Shown here one piece after another: positions 1 through 7,760 of a stretch of 64,000 bases of DNA. Each line of letters starts with the position of its first letter. Within the stretch, counting starts at the first letter, position 1. Source of the stretch: Lachnospiraceae bacterium (lineage in GTDB: Bacteria; Bacillota; Clostridia; Lachnospirales; Lachnospiraceae); the NCBI GenBank assembly GCA_910574805.1, contig CAJTCV010000021.1, forward strand, positions 1 to 64,000, in the 5' to 3' direction. The notes beneath the pieces were generated by a model that saw only the letters and a list, made by a program, of their open reading frames with translations, did not search any database and was not told where the DNA came from. The position numbers and the translations under genes are program-made.

Positions 1-135
1 CTTAACAATACCGTATTGCGGAAGATTTTTCCACTGCTTTTATTTAGAGGAACGTAAAAACTGCGCCACAGCCCTGGCAGGCCATCGCGCAGCGATTTTG
101 TTCAATCGGAATTTGTTATAGAGAGGAGTTTGTCA

Positions 136-450
136 ATGAAAAGTGATGTTGAGTATATACAGCTATTTATGGAATATGAATCCGATGATATGCCTGTGGT
201 GTATTTTTATGAAGTAGATTTGAAGGATGGCCGCTTGGCACTTAGAGAGATGGAAATCTTTGCAGACAGGACAGTACAGATTGAGAATGACCTCTATCGT
301 GAGGTCATAGAAGTATGCCCAATCCCAACCGTTGATGAACTGAACGCAAAGGCCTGGGGAGAAGGCTTCCATGCAACGATTATTTCCAAAGAAGAATTTG
401 ATGAAATATGGAATACCAAAAATTATAGCAGAAGTTTGGCTGCTGTCTAA
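136..450 (+). CDS. DUF6881-like small protein, possible immunity protein
   Basis: This encodes a 104-residue acidic soluble protein with no signal peptide or membrane segment. The sequence shows a central YFYEVDLKDGR stretch followed by REMEIFADRT and a C-terminal ISKEEFDEIWN. This arrangement resembles the DUF6881 family, small proteins often found beside polymorphic-toxin genes; the family match is from memory. A TTG lies in frame at 130, but the GAGAGGAG at 121-128 is correctly spaced for the ATG at 136, so I take the ATG. The next gene, 499-774, is of similar size and orientation. An immunity role is inference from size, acidity and company; no toxin gene is in the window. Confidence 0.6.
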   Translation: MKSDVEYIQLFMEYESDDMPVVYFYEVDLKDGRLALREMEIFADRTVQIENDLYREVIEVCPIPTVDELNAKAWGEGFHATIISKEEFDEIWNTKNYSRSLAAV

Positions 451-498
451 CTTCATGTTTATAAAATTGAACAAATCGGAATTGATGGAGGGTAAACT

Positions 499-774
499 AT
501 GGAATATAAGGACTATATTAAGCAAGGTTTGAATGGGAATGCCCCATTAAAATTAATTTTATGCGGAAATATACAGGGGACGGAAAATGATAAAGTAGGT
601 GTTGTATCAGTTGTGTATGCTACAAATGATCAAGACTTAGCAGAACAAAAAATGAATGAATTGATTGCGGCCAATCCTAATAATTATTACATGGTTTACA
701 GTGTGCCACTAAATGTTGATTTGACGGAACTTTCTCATTATCCTTCAATAGCAATTTCTAAAGATGATTTATAA
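499..774 (+). CDS. small hypothetical protein
   Basis: This encodes 91 residues that I do not recognise. It begins with MEYKDYIKQGL, is acidic and soluble, and has no transmembrane segment. A GGAGGG sits just upstream of the ATG. It follows the DUF6881-like gene by 48 bases, in the same direction. Both genes are preceded by a short AATCGGAATT motif (104-113 and 474-483), which hints at cassette-like duplication of leaders. Such pairs are common in arrays of orphan immunity genes, but that is inference. The stretch from 775 to 981 holds no gene I can support. Confidence 0.55.
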   Translation: MEYKDYIKQGLNGNAPLKLILCGNIQGTENDKVGVVSVVYATNDQDLAEQKMNELIAANPNNYYMVYSVPLNVDLTELSHYPSIAISKDDL

Positions 775-981
775 GAAAAGCAATTTCAGTTTATAGAACT
801 GTCAGACTGTTGAAAATTATGTATTCCGTGTAGAAATATACTTTAATATTTCAAAATTTATGCATCAGGAACATTTTTCCGAAAAGAAAGTGGAATTATA
901 TATTTTGACATGATACTGCCTGGAAAAACGTTGCTTTCTGCCCCTGCGCCTCCGGCTGACCGGTACAGGGCGAAAAGTAAC

Positions 982-989
982 CGGAAAAC
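982..989. repeat. left target-site duplication of the IS
   Basis: The 8-base CGGAAAAC occurs here directly outside the left end of the insertion sequence, and again at 3308-3315 directly outside its right end. An 8-bp duplication is the known signature of IS66-family insertion. Confidence 0.9.
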
Positions 990-1010
990 GTTACAATTCA
1001 GCGCCCGGCC
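990..1010 (+). repeat. IS left inverted repeat
   Basis: This 21-bp end matches the reverse complement of 3287-3307 at 20 of 21 positions. The single difference is a G here where the right end gives A, in the GCGCCCGGCC core. Confidence 0.88.
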
Positions 1011-1160
1011 AATCCGGCAAAGCGACGCATATCTAATAGTTCTCAATTATAGAGTGCTAAAATTATTGATTTTTTTCAGTATTTTCGGCACTTTTTTCTT
1101 GTTTTTATGATAGATATGCGATATAATATATACATATCTATTCGAAAGGAGATCTTCCGT

Positions 1161-1487
1161 ATGGCTTCTATTGTAAAACACACAGATAAGCGTTCCGGCA
1201 TTACATATGCTTATGAATCCGTATCCTATTGGGATAAGGAAACAAAAATGCCCAGATGCAGGCGTAAGCTCATCGGACGTGTCGACCCGCAGACAGGGGA
1301 AATCCTCCCGACTGACGGACGCTGCAGAAAGAACAGCCCCTATCAGAAACCTGATGAATCCCCCCAGGCCCAAATCCTTGCCAGGCTCAAAGGCATGAAG
1401 GTTTCGGAACTAAAAAAAGAGATTGTCAGGCTGGAACTTGAACTCGGTGAAGCAAAGAAGCAGATAGAAAATCCGGAGAACCAGTAA
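1161..1487 (+). CDS. IS66-element accessory protein
   Basis: This 108-residue basic protein is the first gene of the insertion sequence. It starts MASIVKHTDKRSGITYAYES, a beginning widely seen in proteins leading Clostridial transposase genes, continues through RRKLIGRVDPQTGEI, and ends in a helical segment (KVSELKKEIVRLELELGEAK). I chose the ATG at 1161 because AAAGGAGAT lies just before it; the frame stays open back to 1107 without a good ribosome site. The transposase gene begins 28 bases downstream. The conserved front part may be a DNA-end recognition module, with the C-terminal helix mediating contacts to the transposase; this is inference. Confidence 0.7.
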   Translation: MASIVKHTDKRSGITYAYESVSYWDKETKMPRCRRKLIGRVDPQTGEILPTDGRCRKNSPYQKPDESPQAQILARLKGMKVSELKKEIVRLELELGEAKKQIENPENQ

Positions 1488-1515
1488 ACGAAATTTTCCC
1501 CTGGAGGAATTACCC

Positions 1516-3213
1516 ATGAATGGCCTCTCAGAACGGTTATGGCATTTAGAATTACAAAATAAAGCGTTACAAAACCAACTGGCCGGTTTCAAGTCAGGGA
1601 ATGCTTATGTCAGGCTCCGCAATGAATATGAATCTATCATACATGAAAAAGACAGAAAGATCCGTGAACTTGAAAAGGAATTGTCTAAAGCACATGCGCA
1701 GATCATCGATAACAGAAACCGTTGGTTCCTTGTATATGAAGATGTACAAAAAGAAGCCGGAGAGGCCGTTAAAAAGAAAGGCAAAGAAGCTGAAAGGCTT
1801 CAAAAGCGTGCAGTTAAGGCTGAAAAGCAGCGTGACGACGCCTTAGAGAGTGTGAAGGAATGGCGCAGAAAATATTACGAATTAAGTGCAGAGACGGAAG
1901 ATTTGAAAGGGCTTGCCAAAAAGCTCACAGCGCAGGTGAATAAAGATTTTGAGAACTCATCGCTTCCCTCATCCAGCCAGGGGGCAGAGAGAAAAAAGAT
2001 CCCTAACACAAGAACTAAAACGGGACGAAGGCGGGGAGGCCGGAAAGGACATGAGGGGCACCGCCTTACCCAGAGGAAAGCCACAGAAAAACACCACCTC
2101 CCTGCCCCGGAGGAGTATATAAATGACCCTGATTATTATGCAACAGGTGAAACCCTAAAGAGACAGAAGATCGTCCTGAAACCTGGGGTTGAGATTATTG
2201 AATATGAAGCAGAAGTATTCAGGAATAGAAAAACAGCAGGCCGGGTGCATGCTGAATTCCCTGATGGCTTTGATACGGATATCTGCTATGACAGTTCTGT
2301 GAAAGCCTTTGCATTCCTGCTGGCAAATGAAGGGAACATGTCGGCCGGGAAAATAAAGACAGTCCTTTATGAGGCAACGGGAGGACAGCTTAATCTATCC
2401 GAAGCGTCGATCAATGGACTATGCAGGGAATTTTCCATAAAATCGGAAAAGGAAAGAGGGGAAATCATCCGCAGGATCATGGAGTCCCCGGCTGTGAATA
2501 CGGATTTTACAAATGCCAATGTCAATGGGGAATCAAAACAGGTACTTATCATAGCATCGCCGAGTGCGGAGGCGTATCTGTTTATGGCACGGGAAGCGAA
2601 AGGGCATAAAGGGATCTGCGGCACTTTAGTGGAAAACTATGTGGGGACACTAATCCATGACCACGATACCACATTTTACAGATACGGCCTGAGGCATCAG
2701 GAATGTATGCAGCATAACCTGCGGTATCTGACGGGAAGTGAGGAAAACGAGCCGGAGAGGAAATGGAATAAGGAGATGCATGTGCTTTTGAGGGAAATGA
2801 TCCATTACAAAAACGGACTTGGAGGGAAGGAGGCGGAAAGAAAGATTGTAGAAGAATTTGAGAAAAGATATGACAGGATTTTGGAAAAGGCGGGGAAGGA
2901 ATATGAGGACGAACCTCCTAATGATTACTATAGGGAAGGCTATAACCTGTATCAGAGGCTCGTAAAATATAAGGAAAGCGATCTGCTGTTTTTACATGAG
3001 AAAAATGTCCCGGCAGATAATTCACTGGCAGAGCGGCTGGCGCGCCAATACAAGAGGAAGCAGAAGCAGGCAATTGTGATGAGAAGCGATAAAAATTTTG
3101 CCAGTATATGTGACAGTTTAAGCGTGATCAATACCTGCCGGAAAGAGGAAGGAAATTTGTATGAAAAAGTCATAAATATTTTTGAGAGGCCGCGCCCAAG
3201 GAAGGATTCATAA
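1516..3213 (+). CDS. IS66-family transposase
   Basis: This 565-residue protein is the transposase of the element. The first 150 residues are coiled-coil (heptads rich in Lys, Glu and Leu), as in the leucine-zipper front of IS66 TnpC. A basic GRRRGGRKGHEGHR segment follows, then the DDE-type catalytic region with NTDFTNANVNG, IHDHDTTFYRYG and HQECMQHNLRYL. The C-terminus carries the family hallmark DNSLAERLARQYKRKQKQA followed by INTCRKEEGNLYEKV. The gene has a good ribosome site (GGAGGAATTACCC) and no frameshift. IS66 family assignment is strong from the C-terminal signature and the 8-bp target duplication; the exact catalytic triad was not resolved by eye. Confidence 0.9.
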   Translation: MNGLSERLWHLELQNKALQNQLAGFKSGNAYVRLRNEYESIIHEKDRKIRELEKELSKAHAQIIDNRNRWFLVYEDVQKEAGEAVKKKGKEAERLQKRAVKAEKQRDDALESVKEWRRKYYELSAETEDLKGLAKKLTAQVNKDFENSSLPSSSQGAERKKIPNTRTKTGRRRGGRKGHEGHRLTQRKATEKHHLPAPEEYINDPDYYATGETLKRQKIVLKPGVEIIEYEAEVFRNRKTAGRVHAEFPDGFDTDICYDSSVKAFAFLLANEGNMSAGKIKTVLYEATGGQLNLSEASINGLCREFSIKSEKERGEIIRRIMESPAVNTDFTNANVNGESKQVLIIASPSAEAYLFMAREAKGHKGICGTLVENYVGTLIHDHDTTFYRYGLRHQECMQHNLRYLTGSEENEPERKWNKEMHVLLREMIHYKNGLGGKEAERKIVEEFEKRYDRILEKAGKEYEDEPPNDYYREGYNLYQRLVKYKESDLLFLHEKNVPADNSLAERLARQYKRKQKQAIVMRSDKNFASICDSLSVINTCRKEEGNLYEKVINIFERPRPRKDS

Positions 3214-3286
3214 TCTTATGTAAGAGAAAAGCCGATGCTGGGCCTCATTAACATCGGCTTTATTTGGATACTCTAAATTCAACTAT

Positions 3287-3307
3287 GGCTGGGCGCTGAA
3301 TTGTAAC
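3287..3307 (-). repeat. IS right inverted repeat
   Basis: This is the inverted counterpart of 990-1010, followed at once by the second CGGAAAAC target copy (3308-3315). Confidence 0.88.
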
Positions 3308-3419
3308 CGGAAAACAATCACATACAAAATCATAAAATCAAACAGGTGCTTTTTCCGTCCGGATATGGTATACTTTTTTTATCAAATTTGTGAAAATAAA
3401 AGAATGGAGGTACAAACCT

Positions 3420-3983
3420 GTGGCACATCAGAACCTGTCTGCAGCAGACGCTTTAACCAAATTAAAGGAGGGCAACCAGCGCTACCTGGACGCCGTAAGC
3501 AATACGGGCGACGTATCCCCCGCCATCCGAAAGAAGACCTGTGAGCATGGGCAGAGCCCCTACGCCGTCGTCATCACCTGCTCGGACTCCCGCGTGATTC
3601 CGGAAAGCATCTTTACGGCGGGGATCGGCGAGCTGTTCACCATCCGCGTGGCAGGCAACGTCATGGACCATCACCAGCTTGGCAGCGTGGAGTACGCGGC
3701 AGACCATCTGGGAACGAATCTCGTGGTGGTGCTCGGGCACACGCACTGCGGCGCCGTGGGCGCAGCCGTGGCGGGAGATCCCGGCGGCTTCATCAAGTAC
3801 ATCACCGACGAGATCAAAAAAGCCATCGGCGACGAGAAGGACGAGCTGAAAGCCAGCTGTCTGAACGTGGAGCGAAGCGTCTCCGTCATCAAAGAGTCCT
3901 TAAAGCTGACGGAAGATTCCCCGCTTAAGGTATGCGGCGCACTCTATCACATCGACAGCGGCAAAGTGGAATTTCTGGATTGA
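3420..3983 (+). CDS. beta-class carbonic anhydrase
   Basis: This cytoplasmic zinc enzyme interconverts carbon dioxide and bicarbonate. The 187-residue protein shows the family's zinc and catalytic motifs in order: CSDSR (Cys ligand and the Asp-Arg dyad) and, about 55 residues on, HTHCGAVGA (His and Cys ligands). The C-terminal CGALYHIDSGKVEFLD is the usual closing strand. The reading frame is open back to 3390, but GGAGG at 3406-3410 is correctly spaced only for the GTG at 3420, so I take that start. It lies just downstream of the IS. A broken copy of its last 80 codons is found at 37020-37269, where it is convergent with a histidine phosphatase gene. Confidence 0.93.
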   Translation: MAHQNLSAADALTKLKEGNQRYLDAVSNTGDVSPAIRKKTCEHGQSPYAVVITCSDSRVIPESIFTAGIGELFTIRVAGNVMDHHQLGSVEYAADHLGTNLVVVLGHTHCGAVGAAVAGDPGGFIKYITDEIKKAIGDEKDELKASCLNVERSVSVIKESLKLTEDSPLKVCGALYHIDSGKVEFLD

Positions 3984-4002
3984 CCGATTTCGTGAAACGA
4001 TG

Positions 4003-4040
4003 CAGGGCGGAAACCATCACAGGCTTCCGCCTGTTCTCTT
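4003..4040 (+). terminator. terminator of the carbonic anhydrase gene
   Basis: GGCGGAA (4006-4012) pairs with TTCCGCC (4025-4031), followed by a T-rich tail. The pseudogene copy near 37290 has a very similar hairpin. Confidence 0.75.
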
Positions 4041-4110
4041 TCCTCTTGACTTTCTTCCATTCTGAATTATAATAAAATCAGATGTTTAAACAGGTGGAGG
4101 AGATGCAACG

Positions 4111-4836
4111 ATGCCAAAAGCAAAATACGCGGAAATATACAAAGATCTGAAAAGAAAAATAGAGGCCGGCGAATATGAGTTTCAGGAGCTGCTGCCGTCT
4201 GAAAACCACCTGATCCTCACCTATGACTGTTCCCGCAACACCGTGCGCCGGGCCATCAGCGCCCTGGTCACCGACGGCTATGTGCAGACCATGCAGGGAA
4301 AGGGCGTCCGCAACATTTTCCAGCCTGCGCTCCGGACCTCCTTTACCATCGGCGTCATCGAATCCTTTAAAGAATCCGCCATCCGGAATCAGCAGACCCC
4401 CCGGACACAGGTGCTGCACTTCACAGAACTTACGGCAGATGCCAGGCTGTCCGCCAGGACTGGATTTCCCGTGAGCTCTGAGCTGTATTATATCCAGCGG
4501 CTTCACTATCTGGATGAAAAGGCGCTGATCCTCAATCACAACTATTTTCTGAAGGATGTGGTCCGGAATCTGACAAAGGAGATCGCGGAGAACTCCATCT
4601 ATGAATATCTGGAGCATGTGCTTCATGTCTCCATCGTCACCAGCAAGCGGACCATGACCGTGGAAAAGATGACGGAGATCGACGGGAAATATCTGGAACT
4701 GGGCGACTACAACTGTCTTGCGGTGGTCAGCAGCCAGACCTACAACAGCGACGGGATCATGTTCGAATACACCCAGTCCCGCCACCGGCCGGATTATTTC
4801 CGGTTTCAGGACAACGCCACGCGAAGAACGCTGTAG
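4111..4836 (+). CDS. GntR-family regulator with UTRA domain, TreR-like
   Basis: This 241-residue transcriptional repressor has an N-terminal winged helix (residues 1-70: YAEIYKDLKRKIEAGEY, LLPSENHL, SRNTVRRAISAL, YVQTMQGKGV) and a C-terminal UTRA effector domain (about 90-235). The overall order and the R-G-V-R-N start of the linker resemble TreR, which binds trehalose-6-phosphate or a related sugar phosphate. GGTGGAGGAG precedes the ATG. It heads a cluster with an AraC regulator and two GH13 alpha-glucosidases, so it probably senses an alpha-glucoside or its phosphate. No sugar transporter is adjacent, so the inducer is uncertain. Confidence 0.85.
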   Translation: MPKAKYAEIYKDLKRKIEAGEYEFQELLPSENHLILTYDCSRNTVRRAISALVTDGYVQTMQGKGVRNIFQPALRTSFTIGVIESFKESAIRNQQTPRTQVLHFTELTADARLSARTGFPVSSELYYIQRLHYLDEKALILNHNYFLKDVVRNLTKEIAENSIYEYLEHVLHVSIVTSKRTMTVEKMTEIDGKYLELGDYNCLAVVSSQTYNSDGIMFEYTQSRHRPDYFRFQDNATRRTL

Positions 4837-4921
4837 AGAGCGATCCTCCTTTTTGTTGTTCCTTATGGAGTTATAACAAATTTCACACATCCTGACCGGA
4901 AAATCAGGAAGGAGGCCTTTC

Positions 4922-5830
4922 ATGGAACAACAGCCCATTGTTTTAAAGGAAATCTGTCCGCACGGCACAAAATCGCTGCCCTGCGCGGCCTATCGGACGC
5001 ATTCTTCGGGAAAGGACGTTTTTGTAAAGCATCACTGGCACGACGAAGTGGAAATCCTGTATTTTTCGGAAGGGGGATTCCGGCTTGAAATCAATATGGA
5101 GTCTTTCCAGATTCCGTCCGAATGTTTTTATTTCGTCAATCCCGGTGAGCTGCACGGCATCATCTCTGAGACATTTGACAGTCGCTGGGAGGATGCCGTT
5201 GTTTTTTTACCCGGTATTCTGGGACTGGATTCCCACGATGAGACCCAGCTCCGTCTGGTGAAACCGATCCAGAACGGGAAGCTGCTCCTTCCCCGCTGTA
5301 TCGCGCCGCCGCATCCTGCATTCCTGCCGCTGCGCCGTGCATTTGCGGATATCATGGACGTCTTTGAACGGATCGCGGAAGACGGCAGCCTGACGGCGGA
5401 CGGCCTGGCCTGCCAGCTGTACATTAAATCTTCTCTGCTGCGCATTCTGGCCACGCTCTCTGAACATGGGCTTTTTCTGCCTGTAGAGCGGAATTTTGAC
5501 AAACGTGTAGAGAATATTAAGACGGCGCTTTTGTTCATCGAAGAAAATTACCATAATAAAATATACATATCGGACCTTGCCGGCCAGGTAAATCTGAACG
5601 AACAGTATTTCTGCCGGCTTTTCAAAAAAGTAATCGGGCATTCCCCCATCGAATACATCAATGAATACCGGATCAAGCAGGCAAAGCGCCTTCTGGAGGA
5701 AACCAATCTACAGGTAACGGAGGTATGTCTGGAATGCGGCTTCAACAATCTGGGAAATTTCCTGAAGGAGTTCCGGAAACGCACGGGCACGACGCCTCTG
5801 CAGTATAAGAAAAATTTTGAAATGCCCTAA
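4922..5830 (+). CDS. AraC-family regulator with cupin sensor domain
   Basis: This 302-residue protein has an N-terminal cupin-type sugar-sensing domain (HHWHDEVEILYFSEGG and FVNPGELHGI, roughly residues 35-80) and a C-terminal double helix-turn-helix (about 195-300: ISDLAGQVNLNEQYFCRLFK, IEYINEYRIKQAKRLLE, VCLECGFNNLGNFLKEFRKR, TPLQYKK). The start is supported by AGGAGG eight bases upstream. It lies 85 bases after the TreR-like gene and 153 bases before the first alpha-glucosidase, so it is likely the activator of the two glycosidase genes. The effector sugar cannot be read from sequence. Confidence 0.9.
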   Translation: MEQQPIVLKEICPHGTKSLPCAAYRTHSSGKDVFVKHHWHDEVEILYFSEGGFRLEINMESFQIPSECFYFVNPGELHGIISETFDSRWEDAVVFLPGILGLDSHDETQLRLVKPIQNGKLLLPRCIAPPHPAFLPLRRAFADIMDVFERIAEDGSLTADGLACQLYIKSSLLRILATLSEHGLFLPVERNFDKRVENIKTALLFIEENYHNKIYISDLAGQVNLNEQYFCRLFKKVIGHSPIEYINEYRIKQAKRLLEETNLQVTEVCLECGFNNLGNFLKEFRKRTGTTPLQYKKNFEMP

Positions 5831-5983
5831 AAGTCATAATATCGTAGTTTTCAGGCAAATAACCGTAAGACATTCGCTGCGTGCGTCATTAAAATAGAGA
5901 CAACAGCAAAACGCAGGACGGCGGACAGAACGAAATTTATCCGGCTGAAAAATCAGCGGCAGGCAAAATCAGGAGGTACGGTT

Positions 5984-7654
5984 ATGAATAGAAAATGGTG
6001 GCATGACAAAGTTGCATATCAGATTTATCCGAAGAGTTTCTACGATTCCAACGGCGACGGCATCGGCGATATTCCAGGCATTATCAGCAAACTGGATTAC
6101 CTTGCGGATCTGGGCATCGATATTCTCTGGCTGTCTCCGTGTTATCAGTCTCCTCTGGCTGACCAGGGATATGATATCTCGGACTACTACCGGATCGATC
6201 CCCGTTTCGGCACCATGGAGGATATGGAGAATCTGATCGCGGAGGCAAAAAAGCGGGGCATCTGTATCCTCATGGACCTGGTCGTCAACCACTGCTCGGA
6301 TGAGCATGAATGGTTCAAAAAAGCCTGTGAGGACCCGGACGGAACATATGGAAACTATTTTTATCTGCGGGACAAAAAAGAGGGAGAGCTGCCGACGAAC
6401 TGGCGTTCTTATTTCGGCGGTCCTGTGTGGGAGGACCTGCCGGGCACCAATAAGCAGTATCTCCATGTATTTCATAAGAAACAGCCGGACCTGAACTGGG
6501 AAAACCCGGAAGTCCGGGAGGAAGTTTATAAGAACATCAACTGGTGGCTGGACAAGGGCCTGGGCGGTTTCCGCATAGACGCCATTATCAATATCAAGAA
6601 AGCCCTGCCGTTCCGTGATTACGAGCCGGACCGGGAGGACGGCCTGTGCAGCATCCATGCCATGCTGCAGGAGGCGAAGGGAATCGGGACATTTTTAGGG
6701 GAAATGCGCGACCGCACCTTCCGGAAGTATGACGCCTTTACCGTAGGGGAAGTGTTCAATGAAAAACCGGAAGAAATCCCGGAGTTTATCGGCGACGACG
6801 GTTATTTCTCCACTATGTTTGATTTCAACGAGACGATTTTCGGAGGCAGCGAAAAGGGATGGTATGACAGCACGCCCATCACGCCGGACGACTATAAAAA
6901 ATGCTGCTTTGATGCGCAGGCGAAGGTGGGCGATATGGGATTTCTCTCAAATATTATCGAGAACCATGACGAACCCCGGGGCGTCAGCCGTTATATCCCG
7001 GAAGGAGACTGTTGCATCGAGAGCAAGAAAATGCTGGCGGCGCTGAACTTTCTGCTGCGGGGACTGCCTTTTATCTATCAGGGCCAGGAACTGGGGATGG
7101 AAAATGTACCGATTGCGTCCATCGACGAGGTGGATGATATCTCCGCCCGCGACGAATACCGGGTCGCGCTGGAAGCGGGCCTTTCTCCGGAAGAGGCGCT
7201 GAAGGTCGTGGCAAAATACAGCCGCGACAACGCGCGCACGCCCATGCAGTGGACAGACGGGGCAAACGCCGGCTTTACGACCGGCACCCCCTGGCTGAAA
7301 GTCAATCCCAACTATCTTTCCATCAATGCCGCCGCGCAGACAGAGGATGCGGACTCGCTTTACTCTTTCTATAAGAAACTGATCGCGCTGCGCAAAGATC
7401 CGGTTTATAAGGAAACCATCGTGTACGGCGCCCTGGAACCGGTGTGGGAAGAACGGCACAATCTGATGGCCTATTATCGAAAAGGGGATCGGACGCTGCT
7501 GGTCGTGGGAAATTACCAGAAAGAGGCGCAGGAGATCAAACTGCCTGCCGGATACCGGAAGGTCCTTCTGAACAATTACAAAGAGATCGCGGAAGACGGA
7601 CAGACCATCCGGCTGCAGGGATATCAGGTTCTGGTACTGGAAATGGACATCTGA
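5984..7654 (+). CDS. GH13 alpha-glucosidase, probably alpha-1,4-acting
   Basis: This 556-residue cytoplasmic enzyme hydrolyses alpha-glucosidic bonds from the non-reducing end. The GH13 (alpha/beta)8 barrel begins at once (WWHDKVAYQIYPKSF), with a calcium-site-like DSNGDGIGD at about 22-30. Catalytic residues are the nucleophile Asp in GGFRIDAI (about 198), acid/base Glu in FTVGEVF (about 255) and Asp in ENHDEPR (about 329). Length and order match subfamily 31. The residue after the nucleophile is Ala. In this subfamily Ala or Thr there is associated with alpha-1,4 (maltose-type) specificity and Val with alpha-1,6, so I infer maltose or maltodextrin-type activity. Sucrose or trehalose-6-phosphate activity cannot be excluded. 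AGGAGGT precedes the ATG. Confidence 0.9.
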   Translation: MNRKWWHDKVAYQIYPKSFYDSNGDGIGDIPGIISKLDYLADLGIDILWLSPCYQSPLADQGYDISDYYRIDPRFGTMEDMENLIAEAKKRGICILMDLVVNHCSDEHEWFKKACEDPDGTYGNYFYLRDKKEGELPTNWRSYFGGPVWEDLPGTNKQYLHVFHKKQPDLNWENPEVREEVYKNINWWLDKGLGGFRIDAIINIKKALPFRDYEPDREDGLCSIHAMLQEAKGIGTFLGEMRDRTFRKYDAFTVGEVFNEKPEEIPEFIGDDGYFSTMFDFNETIFGGSEKGWYDSTPITPDDYKKCCFDAQAKVGDMGFLSNIIENHDEPRGVSRYIPEGDCCIESKKMLAALNFLLRGLPFIYQGQELGMENVPIASIDEVDDISARDEYRVALEAGLSPEEALKVVAKYSRDNARTPMQWTDGANAGFTTGTPWLKVNPNYLSINAAAQTEDADSLYSFYKKLIALRKDPVYKETIVYGALEPVWEERHNLMAYYRKGDRTLLVVGNYQKEAQEIKLPAGYRKVLLNNYKEIAEDGQTIRLQGYQVLVLEMDI

Positions 7655-7698
7655 CCGAAAGCAGCCCCGGAAGGATTTTACGGAACGAACTGAGGGAA
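7649..7698 (+). repeat. dispersed intergenic repeat, family 1, copy 1
   Basis: This roughly 50-bp stretch between the two glycosidase genes recurs in reverse complement at 58070-58120, in a gap between two PTS genes, with three mismatches. Both copies are followed by GATGCGGAAC before the next gene start; here 35 extra bases intervene. The shared core includes GAAAGCAGCCCCGGAA and GATTTTACGGAACGAA. Its function is unknown. Confidence 0.8.
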
Positions 7699-7760
7699 AA
7701 TTCTTCCGGACGCCGGGGCGAAGTAAGGGCAGATGCGGAACGAAAAGAAAGGAAAACGAT

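Larger units (their letters stand above)
990..3307 (+). mobile_element. complete IS66-family insertion sequence, two ORFs
   Basis: The element is 2318 bp. Its 21-bp terminal inverted repeats are 990-1010 (GTTACAATTCAGCGCCCGGC at the outer end) and 3287-3307, with one mismatch between them. The flanks carry the 8-bp direct repeat CGGAAAAC. It encodes a 108-residue accessory protein and a 565-residue IS66-type transposase, both apparently intact. Classical IS66 elements carry tnpA, tnpB and tnpC; this one has a different short first gene and no TnpB, so it belongs to a simplified branch. It sits upstream of the carbonic anhydrase gene without touching its likely start region. Near-perfect ends and an exact target duplication suggest a recent, possibly active insertion. 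Confidence 0.92.

Noticed and set aside
1-135. Open frame at the left edge (2-120)
   Set aside because: No recognisable motif, and it stops before the first ribosome site; it could be the end of a gene outside the window but cannot be supported.
910-1110. Open frame over the IS left end
   Set aside because: It crosses the insertion boundary and has no ribosome site or motif.
4078-4968. Long minus-strand open frame opposite the GntR gene
   Set aside because: It is antisense to two well-supported regulator genes and lacks domain features; similar long shadows oppose most GC-rich genes here.
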